NCBI GenBank assembly: GCA_964506785.1 | Contig: CAZDME010000051.1 | Span: 1 to 9,249 of the forward strand | Reading direction: 5' to 3' | DNA length: 9,249 bases | Source: CAZDME01 sp964506785 [NCBI: uncultured bacterium] | Lineage (GTDB): Bacteria > CAZDME01 > JAYEMH01 | In this document: piece by piece, positions 7,391-9,249 of the stretch | Numbering within the stretch: the first letter of the stretch is position 1 | Layout of the letters: each line of letters opens with the position of its first letter | Position numbers and translations under genes: made by a program | Notes under the pieces: generated by a model | Database searches by the model: none | The model's input: only the letters and a program-made list of their open reading frames with translations | What the model was told of the DNA's origin: nothing

Positions 7391-7426
7391 AACCTTCGCT
7401 GAAAATAGCGGAGGTTTTTAATTTTT
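7292..7426 (+). ncRNA. Candidate small RNA or attenuated leader
   Basis: The stretch between the promoter-like motif and the terminator can fold into three successive hairpins. The first is 7323-7340 (AAG/CTT plus GGAG/CTCC, bulged A7337, loop AAC). The second is 7353-7371 (AGCTGGTT/AACCGGTT with two G-U pairs, loop CTG). The third is the terminator stem. In addition, AACCTCC at 7330-7336 is perfectly complementary to GGAGGTT at 7410-7416, the 3' arm of the terminator, so an antiterminator fold excluding both hairpin 1 and the terminator is possible. That arrangement is typical of attenuators, but I do not match it to a known riboswitch class. An independent sRNA is the alternative. A 37-codon frame (7277-7390) overlaps it. 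Confidence 0.35.
7391..7426 (+). terminator. Rho-independent terminator
   Basis: A ten-pair stem, AACCTTCGCT (7391-7400) with AGCGGAGGTT (7407-7416), has one T-G wobble and the six-base loop GAAAAT. It runs directly into TTTTTAATTTTT (7415-7426). This is a strong intrinsic terminator on the + strand. It closes the transcript from the promoter-like motif at 7258 and could also stop read-through from the PLD operon, which shows no good terminator of its own just after 7192. Confidence 0.8.
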
Positions 7427-7628
7427 ATGGGGCAATATTTTCTGTTGAGTCTTTGCTTTTTGGACAGCAAAGAAAAGGATTTATGCTGACGGGAGCGAGA
7501 AAGATGGATATCTGTGGTTAACTGGTGGCAGGCAAGGTTGCCGCTATTCCTGCGTTTCTATGCTTGTTTTGCCTTAGCCCTTGGTCTCTTGATTGTCTAT
7601 TCTGCCTAGCAAAAAAAGAGCTTTCCAA
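7427..7628 (+). other. Spacer with hairpin and minor ORFs, function unknown
   Basis: Between the terminator and the small membrane-protein gene there is no gene I can defend. It contains a perfect 8-bp inverted repeat, TCTTTGCT (7450-7457) and AGCAAAGA (7466-7473), with loop TTTTGGAC and no T-run, so it is not a terminator. A second possible fold is GGCAA/TTGCC near 7530-7541. A 20-codon frame from ATG 7428 and a 35-codon frame from GTG 7525 occur; the latter is hydrophobic with several Cys and its TGA overlaps the next ATG (ATGA at 7629-7632). No promoter stands out. Confidence 0.4.
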
Positions 7629-7826
7629 ATGATTTCTATTTCTTTTCTTATCACCGCTGGTATTATTTTATTATTAAACCGCGCCGGTCTTATCAAATAT
7701 CCATTGGTGGTAATTCTCGTTTCCGCCATTATCATTGGTGTTTCTGCCTTTGCTTTTCGCGGCCGGCTGAATTGCCCTTTTGTCAAAAGGTGCCCGTTTA
7801 CCATATGCCCTTTTAATAGAAGATAG
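7629..7826 (+). CDS. Small two-helix membrane protein with triple CPF tail
   Basis: From ATG 7629 the product has 65 residues. It is almost entirely two hydrophobic helices (about residues 2-16 and 23-43) separated by a short polar turn (NRAGLIKY). A cysteine tail follows in which the triplet Cys-Pro-Phe occurs three times: CPFVKRCPFTICPFNRR, with spacings of three and two residues. The frame also extends upstream to a TTG at 7593, adding 12 basic or polar residues without a ribosome site; AAGAG at 7616-7620 gives the ATG weak support. I recognise no named family. The regular cysteines could bind metal or a cofactor or be modified, probably on the cytoplasmic face if both helices span the membrane and the N-terminus is inside. 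A mostly polar 92-codon frame lies on the opposite strand, but membrane-helix composition and the tail pattern favour this one. Confidence 0.5.
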   Translation: MISISFLITAGIILLLNRAGLIKYPLVVILVSAIIIGVSAFAFRGRLNCPFVKRCPFTICPFNRR

Positions 7827-7861
7827 CCTCTATAAGGCTGTAGGCCCCACACGAAAATATA

Positions 7862-7901
7862 TTAAACCGGGCCGCCGATTAGTGGTATAATGATACGGCC
7901 C
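7862..7901 (+). promoter_or_regulatory. Extended -10 promoter inside an inverted repeat
   Basis: A perfect TATAAT (7886-7891) preceded by TGG gives an extended -10 element. A weak -35 (TTAAAC, 7862-7867) lies 18 bases upstream. The arms GGGCCG (7869-7874) and CGGCCC (7896-7901) are exact inverted repeats that bracket the -10 and the expected start near 7898. A regulator bound there would block the promoter, so this is a candidate operator, possibly for autoregulation of the two-component pair. In RNA only the 3' arm would be present, so it is unlikely to be an RNA hairpin from this promoter. Confidence 0.5.
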
Positions 7902-7923
7902 ATAGTTTAAAGGTTATACGCAA

Positions 7924-8607
7924 ATGAGTAAACTGATAGCGATAATTGATGACGAGCCGGATATTCTGGAATTAGTTTCTCTTCATCTTGAAAAAGCCGG
8001 CTTCGAAGTTAAAGGTTTCCCGGATGGAAAAACTTTTTTCAAATCTCTTAAAAAGAGACTGCCGGATTTAATCTTTTTAGATTTGATGTTACCCGGTGAA
8101 GATGGCTTTGATATATGCAAATACTTAAAGAAAGACGATAAAACCTCGTACATCCCCATTATTATGCTTACTGCAAAAAGTGAGGAAACAGATAAAGTCT
8201 TAGGTTTGGAACTAGGCGCTGACGACTATGTAACCAAGCCTTTTTCACCCAGGGAATTGACTGCCCGCCTGAAGGCAGTTTTGAGAAGAAAAGAAAGAAA
8301 AGAAAAAGCCGATCGAATTAAAATAGGTAATATTTTAGAGATTGATTTAAAGAAATTTGAAGTTATGGTCTCTTCCAGGAAAATAGATTTAACCTCAACC
8401 GAGTTTCGCATCTTACAGTTTTTAGCCTCCCGCCCCGGCTGGGTATTTAAGAGAGACCAGATTTTAGAATATCTCTGGGGCGAGGAAAAAATTGTTTTGG
8501 ATAGGACCATAGATGTTCACATTGCCAATTTAAGGGAAAAACTGGGTAAGGCCAAAACGCTCGTTAAGAATATAAGAGGGGTTGGGTACAAATTAGAGGA
8601 ATCATGA
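7924..8607 (+). CDS. OmpR/PhoB-family response regulator
   Basis: Cytoplasmic transcription regulator of a two-component system; 227 residues, normal for the family. The receiver domain (1 to about 118) has the acidic pair Asp9/Asp10, the phosphoacceptor Asp53 in FLDLMLP, Thr83 in MLTA and Lys105 in TKPF, all intact. A short basic linker (RRKERKEKADR) leads to the winged-helix DNA-binding domain (about 130-225). This shows LTSTEFRILQFLASRPGWVF, the recognition-helix region RTIDVHIANLREKL and the terminal NIRGVGYKL. AAAGG (7909-7913) precedes the ATG by 10 bases. The stop overlaps the kinase start (ATGA), so the two are co-translated. Overall it is closest to the PhoB/PhoP type. The regulon is unknown; proximity to the exporter is suggestive only. 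Confidence 0.95.
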   Translation: MSKLIAIIDDEPDILELVSLHLEKAGFEVKGFPDGKTFFKSLKKRLPDLIFLDLMLPGEDGFDICKYLKKDDKTSYIPIIMLTAKSEETDKVLGLELGADDYVTKPFSPRELTARLKAVLRRKERKEKADRIKIGNILEIDLKKFEVMVSSRKIDLTSTEFRILQFLASRPGWVFKRDQILEYLWGEEKIVLDRTIDVHIANLREKLGKAKTLVKNIRGVGYKLEES

Positions 8608-9249
8608 AGAAGTCGATATTTTTTAAAATTTTTGGAGGTCATCTTTTAATAATCGTTTTACTTTCCGTATTGATACTTCTCTTTTCTTTCCGGACGATAA
8701 GAACCTATTACATAGATCAAATTGCTTCAAATCTGGAGAATCTCGCTTCAACCTTAATGTCACAAATCACTCCTCTTATAGAAAAGGAGCAGTCCGAAGT
8801 TATTGATGTAATGGTAAAAGATCTGGGTAGAAAAATAAATACACGCATCACGGTCATAGATTCAGGGGGAAAGGTTTTAGCTGATTCCGAGAAGGACCCG
8901 AATTTAATGGAGAATCATGCTGACCGGCCGGAGGTTATCCATGCCCTTGGGGATGATTTTGGCCGTTCCAGCCGATACAGCACGACAGTAAAAGAAGAGA
9001 TGCTTTATATTGCCCTCCCCCTTAAGAAAGGAAAGGAAACTCTTGGTATTTTAAGGATGAGTTTATTCCTGAAAGACATCCAGTGTCTCCTGAGTAATTT
9101 AAAGCTAAAGGTTTTAAATCTTTCCTTAGTAGCGATAATTTTATCTTTACTGGGGGCAATTATTCTCTCCCGCAATCTATCCCGTCCGATTAAAGAATTA
9201 TCCCGGGCATCCCGGCAGGTAGGCTCGGGGGATTTCGATACCAAGGTAT
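8604..9249 (+). CDS. Sensor histidine kinase, N-terminal part (cut by window end)
   Basis: This frame starts at the ATG that overlaps the response-regulator stop (ATGA), with AGAGGA at 8595-8600 as ribosome site, and stays open to the end of the window (215 codons). It has the N-terminal half of a PhoR/WalK-like membrane kinase: helix 1 at about 12-29, then an extracytoplasmic sensor domain at about 30-166. That domain carries the PhoR-type pattern ITVIDSGGKVLADSEKDP and a later LYIALPL strand. Helix 2 is at about 168-188, followed by a HAMP linker opening LSRNLSRPIKELSRAS and reaching GSGDFDTKV at the edge. The phosphoacceptor-His and ATPase domains must lie beyond the window. It should sense an envelope signal and phosphorylate the upstream regulator; the signal is not deducible. 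Confidence 0.92.
   Translation, partial: MKKSIFFKIFGGHLLIIVLLSVLILLFSFRTIRTYYIDQIASNLENLASTLMSQITPLIEKEQSEVIDVMVKDLGRKINTRITVIDSGGKVLADSEKDPNLMENHADRPEVIHALGDDFGRSSRYSTTVKEEMLYIALPLKKGKETLGILRMSLFLKDIQCLLSNLKLKVLNLSLVAIILSLLGAIILSRNLSRPIKELSRASRQVGSGDFDTKV

Noticed and set aside
7450-7473. Perfect 8-bp hairpin as a terminator
   Set aside because: No T-run follows it on either strand; listed only as part of the spacer.
7574-7852. Minus-strand 92-codon frame opposite the CPF membrane protein
   Set aside because: The product resembles no family and its composition looks like the complement of the hydrophobic helices. The + strand frame has clear helices and a regular Cys motif. Not fully excluded.
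1-9249. CRISPR arrays, insertion sequences, integrase or attachment sites, rRNA
   Set aside because: No regularly spaced repeats, transposase or recombinase motifs, terminal inverted repeats or rRNA-like stretches were seen.

Overview
The window comes from an uncultured-looking, moderately AT-leaning bacterium with a double membrane: it encodes an outer-membrane TolC-type channel with a signal peptide, an inner-membrane-anchored adaptor and a MacB-type ABC exporter. The mix of a DUF5674 protein, a small conserved hypothetical typical of metagenome-assembled genomes, and tight same-strand gene packing suggests a candidate-phylum lineage such as Omnitrophota. That placement is recall and inference, not something the sequence proves. 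Every gene I accept lies on the + strand.

Layout. (1) 1-820: two small nuclease-family genes, a DUF559/Vsr-like PD-(D/E)XK protein whose frame is open to the window edge, and a GIY-YIG domain protein. (2) 821-1018: a gap holding only a doubtful 50-codon ORF. (3) 1019-1682: a DUF5674 gene and a conserved hypothetical gene overlapping by 8 bp. (4) 1689-6005: a complete tripartite exporter, TolC-like channel, HlyD/MacA-like adaptor and MacB-like ATPase-permease. The first gene starts 6 bp after the preceding stop and the second overlaps the first by 14 bp. (5) 6017-7192: an exported phospholipase D-superfamily protein with two winged-helix-like C-terminal segments, 11 bp after macB and probably in the same transcript. 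(6) 7193-7628: a long non-coding or leader region with a sigma70-like promoter, three hairpins ending in a rho-independent terminator, and a possible antiterminator pairing. (7) 7629-7826: a tiny two-helix membrane protein with a triple Cys-Pro-Phe tail. (8) 7862-9249: a promoter embedded in an inverted repeat, then an OmpR/PhoB-type response regulator and its sensor kinase (ATGA overlap), the kinase cut by the window end.

How it may work together. The three transport genes should form a MacAB-TolC-like pump moving a substrate (drug, lipid, peptide or siderophore-like molecule, unknown) from inner membrane or periplasm to outside. The adaptor lacks most of the alpha-hairpin that normally docks on TolC. 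The downstream two-component pair is a separate unit with its own promoter; nothing shows that it controls the exporter. The most unusual points are the exported PLD/winged-helix fusion, the hairpin-poor adaptor, the 7258-7426 RNA-like element and the CPF-tail membrane peptide.
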